57,195 nucleotides of DNA, from positions 1 through 57,195 of the forward strand of contig CALEVZ010000004.1 in the NCBI GenBank assembly GCA_937924755.1, in the 5' to 3' direction. Below the pieces are notes generated by a model, which saw only the letters and a program-made list of their open reading frames with translations, did no database searches and was not told the origin of the DNA. The stretch is from an uncultured bacterium (GTDB lineage: Bacteria > Acidobacteriota > Thermoanaerobaculia > Thermoanaerobaculales > Thermoanaerobaculaceae). Position numbers and translations under genes: made by a program. This document shows, piece after piece, positions 25,009 to 33,994 of the stretch. The number at the start of each line of letters is the position of its first letter. Position 1 is the stretch's first letter.

Positions 25009-25959
25009 ATGGGGATGGTGGCGGGCATCGATGAGGCCGGGGTGGGCCCCCGCCTGGGTCCCCTGGTGGCGGCGGCGGTCAGCCTGGTGGGTCCCGAGCA
25101 GGTGGTGGGCGGATCTCTGTGGGAGGCGCTGGCCCCGGCAGTGTCGCTTGGCCATGGCTCGTTGGTGATCGCCGACAGCAAGAGGCTCTATCGCGGGCAG
25201 CGGGACCGGGCCGGCTTTCGCCGTCTGGAACACGCCGTCCTGGCCGTGGCGGGCACGACGGGGAAAATGCCGGGTTCGCTCAAAGAGCTCATGGCCCGCC
25301 TGGGCGCCTCTTGGGCTGCGGACGGAAAGCCGCTGCCTTTCTACGAGGCGGACCTCCTGCCCCTGCCCCGGTCGGCTGATCCTGCCGCCATCGGGCGGGA
25401 CAGCCAGCGGCTCGCCGCGCGGCTGCGCGAGCTGCGCCTCGAGCCGCCGTTGATGGCCTGTGAGGTAGTGGATGAGCGCGCCTTCAACCGTCTCCTGGTC
25501 GACACCGGCGGCAAGGGGGACGCGCTTCTGGCGGTGGACGCCCGGCTGCTGCTGCGGCTGCCCGAGGACAGTGGCGAGGTGCACCTGGACCGCCTGGGCG
25601 GCCGCCGCAGATACGGACCATGGCTGCAAGCTGTCTTTCCCCGGGGGTTTGTCTTTACCCTCAGCGAGGACGCCGGCACCTCGCGCTACCGTGTGACGCA
25701 GGAACGGGGCACCTGCCTGGAGGTGTGCGTGGCGGTGGGGTGCGAGGCCCGGCAGCTCCCCGTCGCGCTCGCCTCGATGGTGGCGAAGTACATCCGAGAG
25801 TTGCACATGGAGTTGCTCAACCGGTTTTGGGCGGCGCGGCTGCCAGGGCTGACGCCCACCGCCGGTTACCCCGCCGACGCCGCCCGCTTTCTCGGCCAGA
25901 TCGCGGCCTTGGCGCAGGAGGAAGGGCTGGAGCTGGCCGAGATCGTGCGTCGGCGGTGA
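25009..25959 (+). CDS. RNase HII-like (RNase H fold) protein, divergent
   Basis: A 316-residue protein that starts GIDEAGVGPRLGPLVAAAV, matching the DEAG motif of RNase HII (Asp8, Glu9). ADSKRLYRG (55-63) matches the DSK motif. ALASMVAKYIREL (253-265) matches the ASI-AKVTRD helix, with Glu264 in place of the catalytic Asp. The third acidic residue may be Asp194 in VHLDRLGG, where RNase HII has VDG. It is about 100 residues longer than typical RNase HII, with an insert at roughly 60-140. It may still cut RNA in RNA-DNA hybrids or be a related nuclease. No other rnh gene is in the window. I am sure of the fold, less of the activity. Confidence 0.7.
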   Translation: MGMVAGIDEAGVGPRLGPLVAAAVSLVGPEQVVGGSLWEALAPAVSLGHGSLVIADSKRLYRGQRDRAGFRRLEHAVLAVAGTTGKMPGSLKELMARLGASWAADGKPLPFYEADLLPLPRSADPAAIGRDSQRLAARLRELRLEPPLMACEVVDERAFNRLLVDTGGKGDALLAVDARLLLRLPEDSGEVHLDRLGGRRRYGPWLQAVFPRGFVFTLSEDAGTSRYRVTQERGTCLEVCVAVGCEARQLPVALASMVAKYIRELHMELLNRFWAARLPGLTPTAGYPADAARFLGQIAALAQEEGLELAEIVRRR

Positions 25960-25978
25960 GTCACGAACGACGAGGGTC

Positions 25979-26395
25979 TCACTGCAGCTCGCGCTGGAAC
26001 GCCTGGAGGGCGCGCCGCAATTTTTCTGCCCGTTCCATGGCCTTCGTCCGCGCCTGCTCCAGCCGGCGATGGGCACCGGCGCGCGCCTCCGCCGCCTGCT
26101 CCTGCGCGGAACGGCGAAGCTCTGCCAGCAGCGACTCCAGCTCCCTGGCCAGCCGCTCGGCCTCCCGCTGCGCCGCGGCCACGGCGGTGGAGGCGTCGGC
26201 GCCAGCCTGGCCGGCGGTCCGCCGGGCCTGCGCCACCTGCCGCCGGGCCCGCTCCAGTTGCTTCTCCAGGGTGCGGAGACGGATCTCCTCGGTGGATTGG
26301 CGGCGCGGCCACAGGCCCGCCTCACCGGTGGACAGATAAGTGAAAGCCACCAGCCCGGTGACGACGATGAGCGCTGCGGTGATCAGGATTCTCAT
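25979..26395 (-). CDS. Small membrane-anchored coiled-coil protein
   Basis: 138 residues: an N-terminal hydrophobic helix (ILITAALIVVTGLVAFTYL), a short linker, then a long charged helix from about residue 35 to the end rich in Ala, Arg, Glu and Gln (LEKQLERARRQVAQARRTAG and similar heptads). It is probably an inner-membrane coiled coil. Function is unknown. The ATG has GGGGAGGAG just upstream. It converges on the RNase HII-like gene and lies downstream of the patatin gene. Confidence 0.7.
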   Translation of the reverse strand: MRILITAALIVVTGLVAFTYLSTGEAGLWPRRQSTEEIRLRTLEKQLERARRQVAQARRTAGQAGADASTAVAAAQREAERLARELESLLAELRRSAQEQAAEARAGAHRRLEQARTKAMERAEKLRRALQAFQRELQ

Positions 26396-26451
26396 GGCTC
26401 CTCCCCGCTCTCGATAGCCGTGATGCCACGCTGTGCACGGCGGCCATCATC

Positions 26452-27240
26452 TCAACCCAGAGCCGCCCGCAGCGCCGGCAGGGCCTCTTCGGCGGCGGCG
26501 CGGCCACACGCCTCCAGCACCTCCACATCGGAGAAGTCCCACCCCAGATAGGCGCCGACCCGGGGCTGAATCAGGCAATCCAGTTCCTCCTCCGGTGGGT
26601 GATTGGCACGACTCCACAGATACCCGGCGGTCATTATGAGCTCCAAGATGTTGCGCGGCTTGCGGGCCCCCAGGGGCGGCGGCACGATGTCCACGGCGAT
26701 GACAAAATCTGCCCCCAGCTCCCGCGCCGCGTCCACCGGCAGGTTGTCCACCACGCATCCGTCCACCAGCAGGCGACCCTCCATTGCCACCGGCGGGAAT
26801 ACCCCGGGCACCGCCGACGAGGCGCGCAGCGCCGGGGCCAGGGGGCCGGACCGCAGCACCACCCGCTCGCCGGTGACCACGTCGCAGGCCACTGCGGCGA
26901 AGGGCCTGGAGAGCTTGTCGAAATCCGCAACCCCGAGGACGGAGTGGATGACGTCTTCCATCGGGCGGGTGTCGAACAGGCTGAAGCGGCTACGCCAAGA
27001 GAGTCTAGCCAGGCGAGGCCAGCGCACGGTGCGAAACACCCTGCGCAGCTCCTCCACCGACAACCCCGCTGCGTAGGCCGCCCCCACCAGCGAGCCGACG
27101 CTGGTTCCGGCCACTACCTGCGCCTGGATACCCTCCCGGTGGAGGACCTCCAGCACGCCGACGTGGGCAGCCCCCCGCACCGCCCCGCCGGAGAGGGCCA
27201 GGCCAATGCATTGCGGTTTCCTTTTCAGGTACCACCACAT
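26452..27240 (-). CDS. Patatin-like phospholipase (RssA/NTE type)
   Basis: A 262-residue serine lipase of the bacterial patatin family. The oxyanion glycine loop is LALSGGAVRGAAHVG (15-28), the nucleophile Ser47 in AGTSVGSL, and the Asp160 of the dyad in LLVDGCVVDNLPVD. The size and the N-terminal KRKPQCIGLALSGG resemble the RssA/YchK group. It should hydrolyse acyl chains of membrane lipids in the cytoplasm. The ATG at 27240 follows GGGGGGAGGG, and TACACT (minus strand 27272-27267) is a likely -10 with about a 20-base leader. It diverges from the HAD gene. Confidence 0.9.
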   Translation of the reverse strand: MWWYLKRKPQCIGLALSGGAVRGAAHVGVLEVLHREGIQAQVVAGTSVGSLVGAAYAAGLSVEELRRVFRTVRWPRLARLSWRSRFSLFDTRPMEDVIHSVLGVADFDKLSRPFAAVACDVVTGERVVLRSGPLAPALRASSAVPGVFPPVAMEGRLLVDGCVVDNLPVDAARELGADFVIAVDIVPPPLGARKPRNILELIMTAGYLWSRANHPPEEELDCLIQPRVGAYLGWDFSDVEVLEACGRAAAEEALPALRAALG

Positions 27241-27266
27241 GGCGTCCCTCCCCCCGGTTCCGGGGC

Positions 27267-27315
27267 AGTGTACCCCGGCTCGGTGGTGGTCATCGCCGGC
27301 AGCTGCTGGTACCCT
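27267..27315. promoter_or_regulatory. Divergent promoters for patatin and HAD genes
   Basis: Minus strand: TACACT (27272-27267), leader with Shine-Dalgarno to 27240. Plus strand: TACCCT (27310-27315), nine bases before the HAD ATG at 27325, no clear Shine-Dalgarno. One direction thus looks leadered and the other leaderless. Confidence 0.4.
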
Positions 27316-27324
27316 CGGCGGGGT

Positions 27325-27993
27325 ATGGTAGACGAGCCTCGCCTGGTGGTGTTCGACTGGGACGGAACCCTGGTGGACAGCTTCGCTACCATCGTTGCGG
27401 CCCTTTCCCAGGCGTTTACCACCGCCGATGTGCCGGTACCGGGGGCTGCCTCGGTGCGGCGGGTGGTGGGCCTGTCCCTGGCGGAGGCGGTGGCGACGCT
27501 GGCGCCGGGGGAGCCTGCGGAGACGCTGGAGCGTCTGGCGGCCGGCTACCGCCAGGCTTACACCGCTCTGCTGGCCGGGGGAGAAGCCGGAGAACGGCTC
27601 TTCCACGGGGTCGAGGAGGTGTTGACGCTGCTCGACCGGGAGGGCTGGGTGCTGGGGATTGCCACGGGCAAATCGCAAGGGGGTCTGGCCGCTGCGCTGG
27701 CGAGACACGGGCTCACCGGGCGGTTCGCCACCCTGCAGACGGCCGACCAGGGGCCGGGCAAGCCCCACCCGGCCATGCTGGAGCGCGCCATGGGGGAGGT
27801 GGGGGCGACCCCCCAGGCGACGGTGATGGTGGGTGACACGGTGTTCGATATGGCGATGGCGCGCGCTGCTGGAGCGACCGCGGTGGGCGTGATGTGGGGG
27901 TACCACCCGGCCGAGGAACTGCGCGGCGCCGGCGCCGCCGCCGTGCTGGAGACCATGGACGAGTTGCCCGCGGTACTGCGCGCTATCCCCTAA
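27325..27993 (+). CDS. HAD-IA hydrolase, phosphoglycolate-phosphatase-like
   Basis: A 222-residue HAD phosphatase. Motif I is VVFDWDGTLVDS (nucleophile Asp11, acid/base Asp13), motif II GIATGKS, motif III the Lys in GPGKPHPAM, and motif IV VMVGDTVFDMAMARAAG. The cap is helical and inserted after motif I (class I). The GLSLAEAV and GVMWGYHPAEELRGAGA segments resemble Gph-type enzymes that remove phosphate from 2-phosphoglycolate. The substrate is not provable from sequence. It overlaps the convergent aldehyde dehydrogenase by 11 bp at its end. Confidence 0.88.
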   Translation: MVDEPRLVVFDWDGTLVDSFATIVAALSQAFTTADVPVPGAASVRRVVGLSLAEAVATLAPGEPAETLERLAAGYRQAYTALLAGGEAGERLFHGVEEVLTLLDREGWVLGIATGKSQGGLAAALARHGLTGRFATLQTADQGPGKPHPAMLERAMGEVGATPQATVMVGDTVFDMAMARAAGATAVGVMWGYHPAEELRGAGAAAVLETMDELPAVLRAIP

Positions 27994-29665
27994 AGGCGGC
28001 TAACGCCAGGAGCAGCAGGGCTGCCAGCTGCCGTTTTCCCTCTACGCGAACCAACTGCCGCGCTGCCGTCGCTGCCCCCGGGTGGGTCACGAACCAGGGA
28101 GGCCGGGGGAAAATGATGAATGGTCCATCGATGACGCTCTTTTCAGGGTGCTGGAAGAGCATGGTGTTGTGCACCACGCCAATGCCGCTTTCGATGCGCT
28201 GGCGAGTGTGGCCGGGGTACGCCCCCCAGGTGGTGACGCCGAGGGCGAACCCCATGGCGGGCCAGTGGTTGATGGCCACGGTGCCGTAGCGCAGCTCTTC
28301 GACGGCCTGTTCCAGGCGTGGACCCAGCCACCGGCGGGTGCGTGGATCCACCAGGATACAGGCGTTGAGGGTCCCCCACAGGCGCTGGTTGGCGAAGGCC
28401 ACGGCGGCGGCCAGAAACTCGGCGGGGTCCTCGGCGTCCAGAGGGGTTTCGGCGGCCAGGGAGCAGAACCCCTCGGTGGTGAAGCAGGGGTTGTGGTGGT
28501 CCTCGGGGGAGAGGTCGGGGATGAGGGTCCATGGCAGCACCCCCGGCCGGCGCTCACCCACCTGGATGGCTCGGGGGTTGGCGTGGAGCAAGGTGTCGTA
28601 TCGCTCCTCCGCGCCAGGGTAGTAGGCTCGCCGGGAGGGGATGCGCGCCAGCGTCGCCAGCAGGCGGTCCAGGAGAGCCTGGCGCTGGGGCCAGCGACGG
28701 GAGGTCAGCAGCACCCGCGCCGCGTTGCAATTGAAGCCGGCGTTGTTGGCTATCTGGGTGGCGATGTTCTCGGCGTGGAAGGTGAGTTCGGCGTCGCTCC
28801 ACTGGCCGGGGACCACGATCACCGGCCCCACGTTGCCCAGTTCCGAGGTGATGCGCTTGGCGATCAGGGGACGGTCCTCCGCCTTGCGTCGGGCGCCCTC
28901 CCCGCCGGGGCCGTAGACGATGGCGTCGTGGGTGCGGTCGGAGCCGGTGATGTGGATCTCCTCCACCAGGGGGTGGGCGACCAGGTAGGCGCCCACCTGG
29001 GGGCCGCCAGACACCACGCGCAGGAAGCCATCCCGGATCAGGGCGGCGAACGCCTCCTCGATGAACGGCCGGAGGTAGTCATTGACCTCGTGCATCTTGA
29101 GGATGACCACCTGGCCTTCGGCAAAGAGCTTGTGGACGGCATCCAGCGGCCCGATGGAGGCGACGTTGCCGGCACCCAGCACCAGCGCCACCCGGCCCGG
29201 TGGAGGGGTCTGGCGATAGAGCATCCCCATGCCCGCCAGCACCTCCTCCTGCGTGACTCCCGGCTGCATCCACACTTCGGCGCGAAAACCGCGGTAGAGG
29301 AGGCGATCCACCGGATCGACGGGGAAGATCTCGGCGGCCAGCGCCCCCGAGGGGCGGCGGCGAAAACGTCGGAGGGGCAGGCGGGGCGCACCGTGTCGGG
29401 CGATTTGCCGCAGGGTTCGCAGGAGAAGGCGCAGCACCCGGACCTGGGCGAGGGGTCCGCCCAGCCACTCCTCGGCACCCTGGGGAGAGTCAGGGGCGAT
29501 CCCCTTGGCGCGACAGGCGGCCATGGCCTGCCCATCGGCCACCCGTAGCGTCCCGTGCAGGGCCTGCTCCAGGTAGGCGGCCTTCTGTTGCAGCGACAGC
29601 GCCGCCCACCGGTCTTTGGCGGCGGTGAGGGTTTCCAGGTCTCGGTCGAGAGCGTCGGTGTCCAC
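27983..29665 (-). CDS. Aldehyde dehydrogenase superfamily protein, atypical
   Basis: A 560-residue NAD(P)-dependent aldehyde dehydrogenase-fold protein. The catalytic Cys313 is in ANNAGFNCNAARVL, the general base Glu275 in TSELGNVGPVIV, and the cofactor-binding Lys190 in VVILKMHEVNDY. ITGSDRTHDAI corresponds to the FTGS motif. The N-terminal 120 residues have little in common with standard ALDH, and a helical hydrophobic tail (LAALLLLALAA) ends the protein. Substrate is unknown, and an acyl or fatty aldehyde is plausible. The GTG at 29665 follows AAAGGGAGG, 11 bases after the quinone oxidoreductase stop, so the two are in one operon. Confidence 0.78.
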   Translation of the reverse strand: MDTDALDRDLETLTAAKDRWAALSLQQKAAYLEQALHGTLRVADGQAMAACRAKGIAPDSPQGAEEWLGGPLAQVRVLRLLLRTLRQIARHGAPRLPLRRFRRRPSGALAAEIFPVDPVDRLLYRGFRAEVWMQPGVTQEEVLAGMGMLYRQTPPPGRVALVLGAGNVASIGPLDAVHKLFAEGQVVILKMHEVNDYLRPFIEEAFAALIRDGFLRVVSGGPQVGAYLVAHPLVEEIHITGSDRTHDAIVYGPGGEGARRKAEDRPLIAKRITSELGNVGPVIVVPGQWSDAELTFHAENIATQIANNAGFNCNAARVLLTSRRWPQRQALLDRLLATLARIPSRRAYYPGAEERYDTLLHANPRAIQVGERRPGVLPWTLIPDLSPEDHHNPCFTTEGFCSLAAETPLDAEDPAEFLAAAVAFANQRLWGTLNACILVDPRTRRWLGPRLEQAVEELRYGTVAINHWPAMGFALGVTTWGAYPGHTRQRIESGIGVVHNTMLFQHPEKSVIDGPFIIFPRPPWFVTHPGAATAARQLVRVEGKRQLAALLLLALAAFRG

Positions 29666-29676
29666 ACCGCCTCCCT

Positions 29677-30651
29677 TTAGGGCAGTAGCACCGTCGACCC
29701 CACCGTGCGGCGGCCCTCCAGCTCCCGGTGGGCGCTCACCGCCTCGGCCAGGGGGTAGGTGCGGTGCAGGTGAACCCGGAGCACGCCTTGGTGAAGGGCG
29801 GAAAACAGCTCGTCGGCGCCCGCCAGCAGGTCGGCACGGGCGGCGGTGTAGGTCATCAGGGTGGGGCGGGTGAGGTACAGCGACCCCTTTTCCGCTAACA
29901 CCAGCGGAGAAAAGGGCGGCACCGGGCCGGAGGCGTTGCCGAAGGAAACCATCAACCCCCGGGGCGCCAGGCAGTCCAGCGACGCGTCCCAGGTGGCGCG
30001 CCCCACCGAGTCGTAGACAACCGGCACCCCGCGGCCGTCGGTGAGCTCTCGCACGCGCCTGGGAATATCCTCCCGGTCCAGCACCATTACGTGGTGGCAG
30101 CCGTGGCGGCTGGCCAGTTCCACCTTGGCCTCGCTCCCCACGGTGCCAATCACCGTGGCACCTAGGGAGGCCGCCCACTGGCAGGCCAGCAGCCCCACGC
30201 CGCCGGCGGCGGCGTGAAACAGGATGGTCTCCCCCGGCTGCACGCGGTGGGTGCGCCGCAGCAGGAACCAGGCCGTCAACCCCTTGACCATCACCGCCGC
30301 GGCGGTGACGTCGTCGATGGTTTCGGGCAGGGGCACCAGGCGGTGAGCCGGAATCACCCGCCGCTGGGAGTAGGCGCCCGGCGGTCCTCCGGCGTACGCC
30401 ACCCGCTGGCCGACGGTGACCTCGGCAACCCCCTCGCCGACCTCTTCGACGACGCCGGCCCCCTCCAGGCCTAGACCACTGGGCAGCGGCAGGGGGTAAA
30501 GACCGGAGCGATGGTAGGTGTCAATGAAGTTGACCCCCACCGCGGTGTGACGGACGAGGGCCTCGCCGGGCCCGGGGGCCGACACCGGCACCTCCTCCCA
30601 GCGCAGCACCTCGGGGCCGCCGGTGGCGTGGAAGCGAATCGCGTAGGTCAT
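29677..30651 (-). CDS. NADPH:quinone oxidoreductase (QorA-like, zinc-free MDR)
   Basis: A 324-residue medium-chain reductase. The N-terminus IRFHATGGPEVLRWEEVPV and VNFIDTYHRSGLYPL are typical of QorA. The NADPH motif is FHAAAGGVGLLACQWAASLGA, and LGLEGAGVVEEVGEGV replaces the zinc-site region. No zinc cysteines are present, which fits quinone oxidoreductases. It should reduce quinones or related enones by one or two electrons. It sits between acetate kinase and the aldehyde dehydrogenase on the same strand with short gaps. Confidence 0.9.
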   Translation of the reverse strand: MTYAIRFHATGGPEVLRWEEVPVSAPGPGEALVRHTAVGVNFIDTYHRSGLYPLPLPSGLGLEGAGVVEEVGEGVAEVTVGQRVAYAGGPPGAYSQRRVIPAHRLVPLPETIDDVTAAAVMVKGLTAWFLLRRTHRVQPGETILFHAAAGGVGLLACQWAASLGATVIGTVGSEAKVELASRHGCHHVMVLDREDIPRRVRELTDGRGVPVVYDSVGRATWDASLDCLAPRGLMVSFGNASGPVPPFSPLVLAEKGSLYLTRPTLMTYTAARADLLAGADELFSALHQGVLRVHLHRTYPLAEAVSAHRELEGRRTVGSTVLLP

Positions 30652-30704
30652 GGACCCTCATGCCATGCCCAATGGCTCCCCGTCAACCCCGCCCGACGGC
30701 CGGT

Positions 30705-31952
30705 CTACCAGCGGCGGGGGACGTCCGCCACCACCCGGAAGGTGTCGCGGGCGATGAGTAGCTCCTCGTTGGTGGGAATCACGTAGGCCTTGAGCGACGA
30801 GGTGGGGGTGGAAATCAGGGCGTTTTCCCCGGGGCGAACCTTGCGGTTGGCCTCCTCGTCCAGCTCCAGGCCCAGGTGCTCCAAGCCGCGACACACCCGG
30901 ACGCGGATGGCGGGGGCGTTCTCTCCAATGCCCCCCGAGAACACCACCGCGTCCGCCGGGCCGGCCTCCGCTAGGTAGGCGCCAATGTAGCGCTTCACCC
31001 GCTGACAGAAGATGTCGATGGCCAGGGTGGCGCGTCGGTCCTGGTGCTCTGCCTCCTCCTCCAGCAGCTCGCGCATGTCGGGGGTGAGGCCGGACAAGCC
31101 CAGCAAACCCGAGCGCTTGTTGAGCAGGTTGTCCATCTCGGAGAGGTTCATGCCCTCCTTGATGGCCAGGTACTCCAGTACCGACGGGTCGATGTCGCCG
31201 GAGCGGGTGCCCATCAACAGCCCCTCCACCGGGGTGAACCCCATGGAGGTGTCGTAGGAGTGACCGCCCTTGATGGCGCAGGCGGAACAACCGTTGCCCA
31301 GGTGCAAGGTGATGATATTCACCGCCTCCGGCTCCAGCCCCAGCATGGTGCGGTAGCGGTACGCCAGGTAGCGGTGGGAGGTGCCGTGGAACCCATAGCG
31401 CCGGATCTTGTAGCGCCGGTAAAACTGGTAGGGGATGCCGTAGAGGTAGCTCACCTCCGGCATGGTGGAGTGGAAGGAGGTGTCGAACACCGCCACCTGC
31501 GGCACGCCCGGTCCCAGCAACTCCTGGGCGGCGCGAATCCCCTTCAGGTTAGCGGGGTTGTGCAGAGGCGCCAGGTCGATGCAGTCCTCGATGCCCTCGA
31601 TCACCTCGCGGTCGATCCTCACCGAGCGGCGAAAACGCTCCCCGCCGTGCACCACGCGGTGGCCAACGGCGTGGATATCCGCCAAGGAGGCGATGTCCTG
31701 GATGTGGGAGTCGGGGGAGATAACCCAGCGCACGATCCGATCGATGGCCTGGCGGTGGTCGCGGATGGGCTCGGCGGAACGCTGCTTCTCGCGGCCCGCC
31801 ACCTGAAAGGTGATGAGCGCCTCCGTACCGATCCGCTCCACCACGCCGCAGGCCAGCCGACGGTCGGCGTCGGCGGCGATCAGCTCTTGATCGGTCTCGA
31901 TGATCTGGAACTTCACCGTGGAAGAACCGCAGTTGAGGACCAAGACGTTCAC
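30705..31952 (-). CDS. ackA: Acetate kinase
   Basis: A 415-residue kinase (ASKHA fold) that interconverts acetate plus ATP and acetyl phosphate plus ADP. Signatures: VLVLNCGSSTVKFQIIE at the N-terminus, VGHRVVHGGERF, VAVFDTSFHSTMP, RRYGFHGTSHRYL, HLGNGCSACAIKGG, DTSMGFTPVEGLLMGTRSGD (read in parts) and VFSGGIGENAPAIR. Length is slightly above the usual 400. The GTG at 31952 has GGGAGG close upstream, and CATACT about 55 bases upstream is a possible -10. No phosphotransacetylase gene is in the window. Position in a minus-strand group with ALDH and ACBP points to short-chain acyl metabolism. Confidence 0.96.
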   Translation of the reverse strand: MNVLVLNCGSSTVKFQIIETDQELIAADADRRLACGVVERIGTEALITFQVAGREKQRSAEPIRDHRQAIDRIVRWVISPDSHIQDIASLADIHAVGHRVVHGGERFRRSVRIDREVIEGIEDCIDLAPLHNPANLKGIRAAQELLGPGVPQVAVFDTSFHSTMPEVSYLYGIPYQFYRRYKIRRYGFHGTSHRYLAYRYRTMLGLEPEAVNIITLHLGNGCSACAIKGGHSYDTSMGFTPVEGLLMGTRSGDIDPSVLEYLAIKEGMNLSEMDNLLNKRSGLLGLSGLTPDMRELLEEEAEHQDRRATLAIDIFCQRVKRYIGAYLAEAGPADAVVFSGGIGENAPAIRVRVCRGLEHLGLELDEEANRKVRPGENALISTPTSSLKAYVIPTNEELLIARDTFRVVADVPRRW

Positions 31953-32031
31953 GGAGCACCTCCCACCTTGTGGTGGTCTTCACAAGAGCAAGACCGCTGG
32001 GGAGCAGTATGCCATGACTGGCCCCCGCGTC

Positions 32032-32958
32032 CTACCGGCGGGGGGGTCCGGGGGTGGGCGCCGCGGCCAGCTCCACCCTGGTCAGACGCACCACCAGCTG
32101 GCCAACGGAGCGAGTTCGACCCACCAGTTCCACGGGAACCCCCGAGGTGGCGTCGAGGAAAACGGTGAGCTCACCCTGCATGCCGAGAAAGCCCAGATCC
32201 ACCTGGGCGCGGGCCGGGGTGTGGGAGGTGGCGGCGGCGACGTGAATGAGCCGGACCAGCTGATCGCCGCGCTGGCGTCGCTCGCCGGAGGCGAAGCTTT
32301 CCACGTAGTCCACCGGACGCCGGGTGAGACCGCCGTCGGTCATGGACAGCTCCACCAGCTGGTCTCGGGAGATGGTCCAGGTGGTCAGACGCTGACCGGG
32401 GAGGTGCAGCTGGGCGGCGGAAAGCAGATAGAGCAGAGCGTAGGGATCCACCAGCGCGGCGGTGGCCGGCGGGGCGGTGGCGGGGCGGTTCCACTCCTCT
32501 CGCCGGTCGGACCAGGTCTCCGGCGGCAGCTCCGCTTCCCGGTTGTTGGCTGGTGCCCGGCGCCACTCGTAGTAGCCGTCGGTCGCGTATCGGAAAACCT
32601 TTTCGTACTGGCGCTTACCAAAGGTGCGCTTGTGCGTCTGCAGAGCCGCAAAAGTGGTGGGATGCAGCCAGGTGGTCACCGTCTCGTCCCGCCCCACTGG
32701 CAGGTCGGTCTCCACCGCCAGCCGCACCACCCAGCTCGGTGGAGCGACTCCTACCCCCCCCGGAGGTTGGCGCAGCAGCGGCGCCAGCTGCTCGGCCGGG
32801 AGGGTGTCGCGGCGGATCACCGACGTGGCCGAAAGGAGGAGTTTGCGGGCTTCGAAGTGGAGCGCCGCCCACGGCACGGCCGGGCTTGGCGGAGGGGATG
32901 CGGCCGCCGGCGCCCCACCGCCCGCCAGAAGAATCAAGAGCACCGCGGCTCGCCTCAT
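32032..32958 (-). CDS. Secreted protein of unknown function
   Basis: A 308-residue exported protein: signal peptide AVLLILLAGGGAPAAA, then a mature domain without a motif I can name. It contains many beta-strand-like alternating stretches and ends with a Pro-rich tail. The VRRDTLPAEQ, YATDGYYEWRRA and TVFLDATSGVPVELVGRT segments recall periplasmic proteins related to the DUF3108 type, but that is weak. The ATG at 32958 has both a GGAGG five bases upstream and TACAGT nine bases upstream, so the start is well placed. It lies 44 bases after the YdcF gene. Confidence 0.6.
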   Translation of the reverse strand: MRRAAVLLILLAGGGAPAAASPPPSPAVPWAALHFEARKLLLSATSVIRRDTLPAEQLAPLLRQPPGGVGVAPPSWVVRLAVETDLPVGRDETVTTWLHPTTFAALQTHKRTFGKRQYEKVFRYATDGYYEWRRAPANNREAELPPETWSDRREEWNRPATAPPATAALVDPYALLYLLSAAQLHLPGQRLTTWTISRDQLVELSMTDGGLTRRPVDYVESFASGERRQRGDQLVRLIHVAAATSHTPARAQVDLGFLGMQGELTVFLDATSGVPVELVGRTRSVGQLVVRLTRVELAAAPTPGPPRR

Positions 32959-33002
32959 ATCGCCTCCACTGTACCGTACGGACGCCCCGGCGGTGGCCGT
33001 TG

Positions 33003-33869
33003 TCAGCGTCCGACCAAAAGCGCCAGCCCCTCCTGCCAGGCGATGGTGGTGTTTTCCAGCGCTCCCGCGGAGGGGAACAGGTGACGCCAGCGCCAGCGAG
33101 GTGTCTCGCCGCGCACGTCGCACGGGATGGCAACCGCCTCCACGCCCAGGTCTCGGCAGTGGCGGAGCGCCCGCCGCATGTGCCAGGCCGAGGTGAGAAG
33201 GCCCACCCGTCGCCATCCCTGCTCCTCGATCAGGCGACGGTAGGCCTCCACCTCCTCCCGGGTGTTTCTCGGCCCCTCCACCAGCACGATCTGCTCCCGT
33301 GGCACCCCGAGGCTGGCCCACAGGCCAGCCACCACTTGGGGATAACTGCTGGGTGGGGGAGGTAGGGGGGGTACGCTGCCCGCGGGCAGGGGCTGCAGGA
33401 GCGGACCTGAAGTGGCCAGCAGCGGCGCCACCCGCCGGCGATGGAGTTCCACCGGCCGCAGGACGCGCTCTGCGGCGGCCCCCACGGTGACGCGGCCGCG
33501 GGAGGAGATCCCCACCCCACCCCCCAGCACCAGGAGGGCGTCGATGTCAGCAACCTGATGGCCATCACCAGGCTCGACCGGCCCCTCCACGAGGGCGAGC
33601 TGCCAGGCCGCCAGATGAGGGTTGCCGGCCAGTCCCAAAAGTAGCCACCCTACCCCCGCCAGTGCCGCCAGACCGCGGAGGTGACGCTGCCACAGCAGCA
33701 CCGCCAGGGCGGCCAGGAGTGCCCAGATAAGGACGATGGGGGTGAGTAGGGTGGCGGCCAGCTTGCGCAGCTGGTGAGCGGTGTCGCCGTCCAGCTGCCC
33801 CAGGGTCAGGGCGGCGGCGCCCAGGACAGCGAGCGCCACGGCGCAGAGGAGCAGAACTCGCCGTTTCAT
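33003..33869 (-). CDS. YdcF/ElyC-type DUF218 membrane protein
   Basis: A 288-residue protein: two or three N-terminal hydrophobic helices (about 5-80) then a DUF218 domain. DUF218 hallmarks are ALLVLGGGVG, AERVLRPVELHRR, PLLATSGP, IVLVEGPRNTREEVEAYRRL and LLTSAWHMRRALRHCR. ElyC and SanA relatives act in envelope and cell-wall maintenance; the exact reaction is not known. The ATG at 33869 follows GGAG. It is the gene after ACBP in the minus-strand group. Confidence 0.86.
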   Translation of the reverse strand: MKRRVLLLCAVALAVLGAAALTLGQLDGDTAHQLRKLAATLLTPIVLIWALLAALAVLLWQRHLRGLAALAGVGWLLLGLAGNPHLAAWQLALVEGPVEPGDGHQVADIDALLVLGGGVGISSRGRVTVGAAAERVLRPVELHRRRVAPLLATSGPLLQPLPAGSVPPLPPPPSSYPQVVAGLWASLGVPREQIVLVEGPRNTREEVEAYRRLIEEQGWRRVGLLTSAWHMRRALRHCRDLGVEAVAIPCDVRGETPRWRWRHLFPSAGALENTTIAWQEGLALLVGR

Positions 33870-33994
33870 CGCTCCGCTCCGCCGGCGCTGACCCTTCCCC
33901 CGGGGAAGAGCGGGAGCGACACCGGAGGCAGCCCCGCACGTCGCCTGGTCGTGCCGCCGGGAGGGGGGGCGGGGCGGGTTCCCGTCACCGCCCT

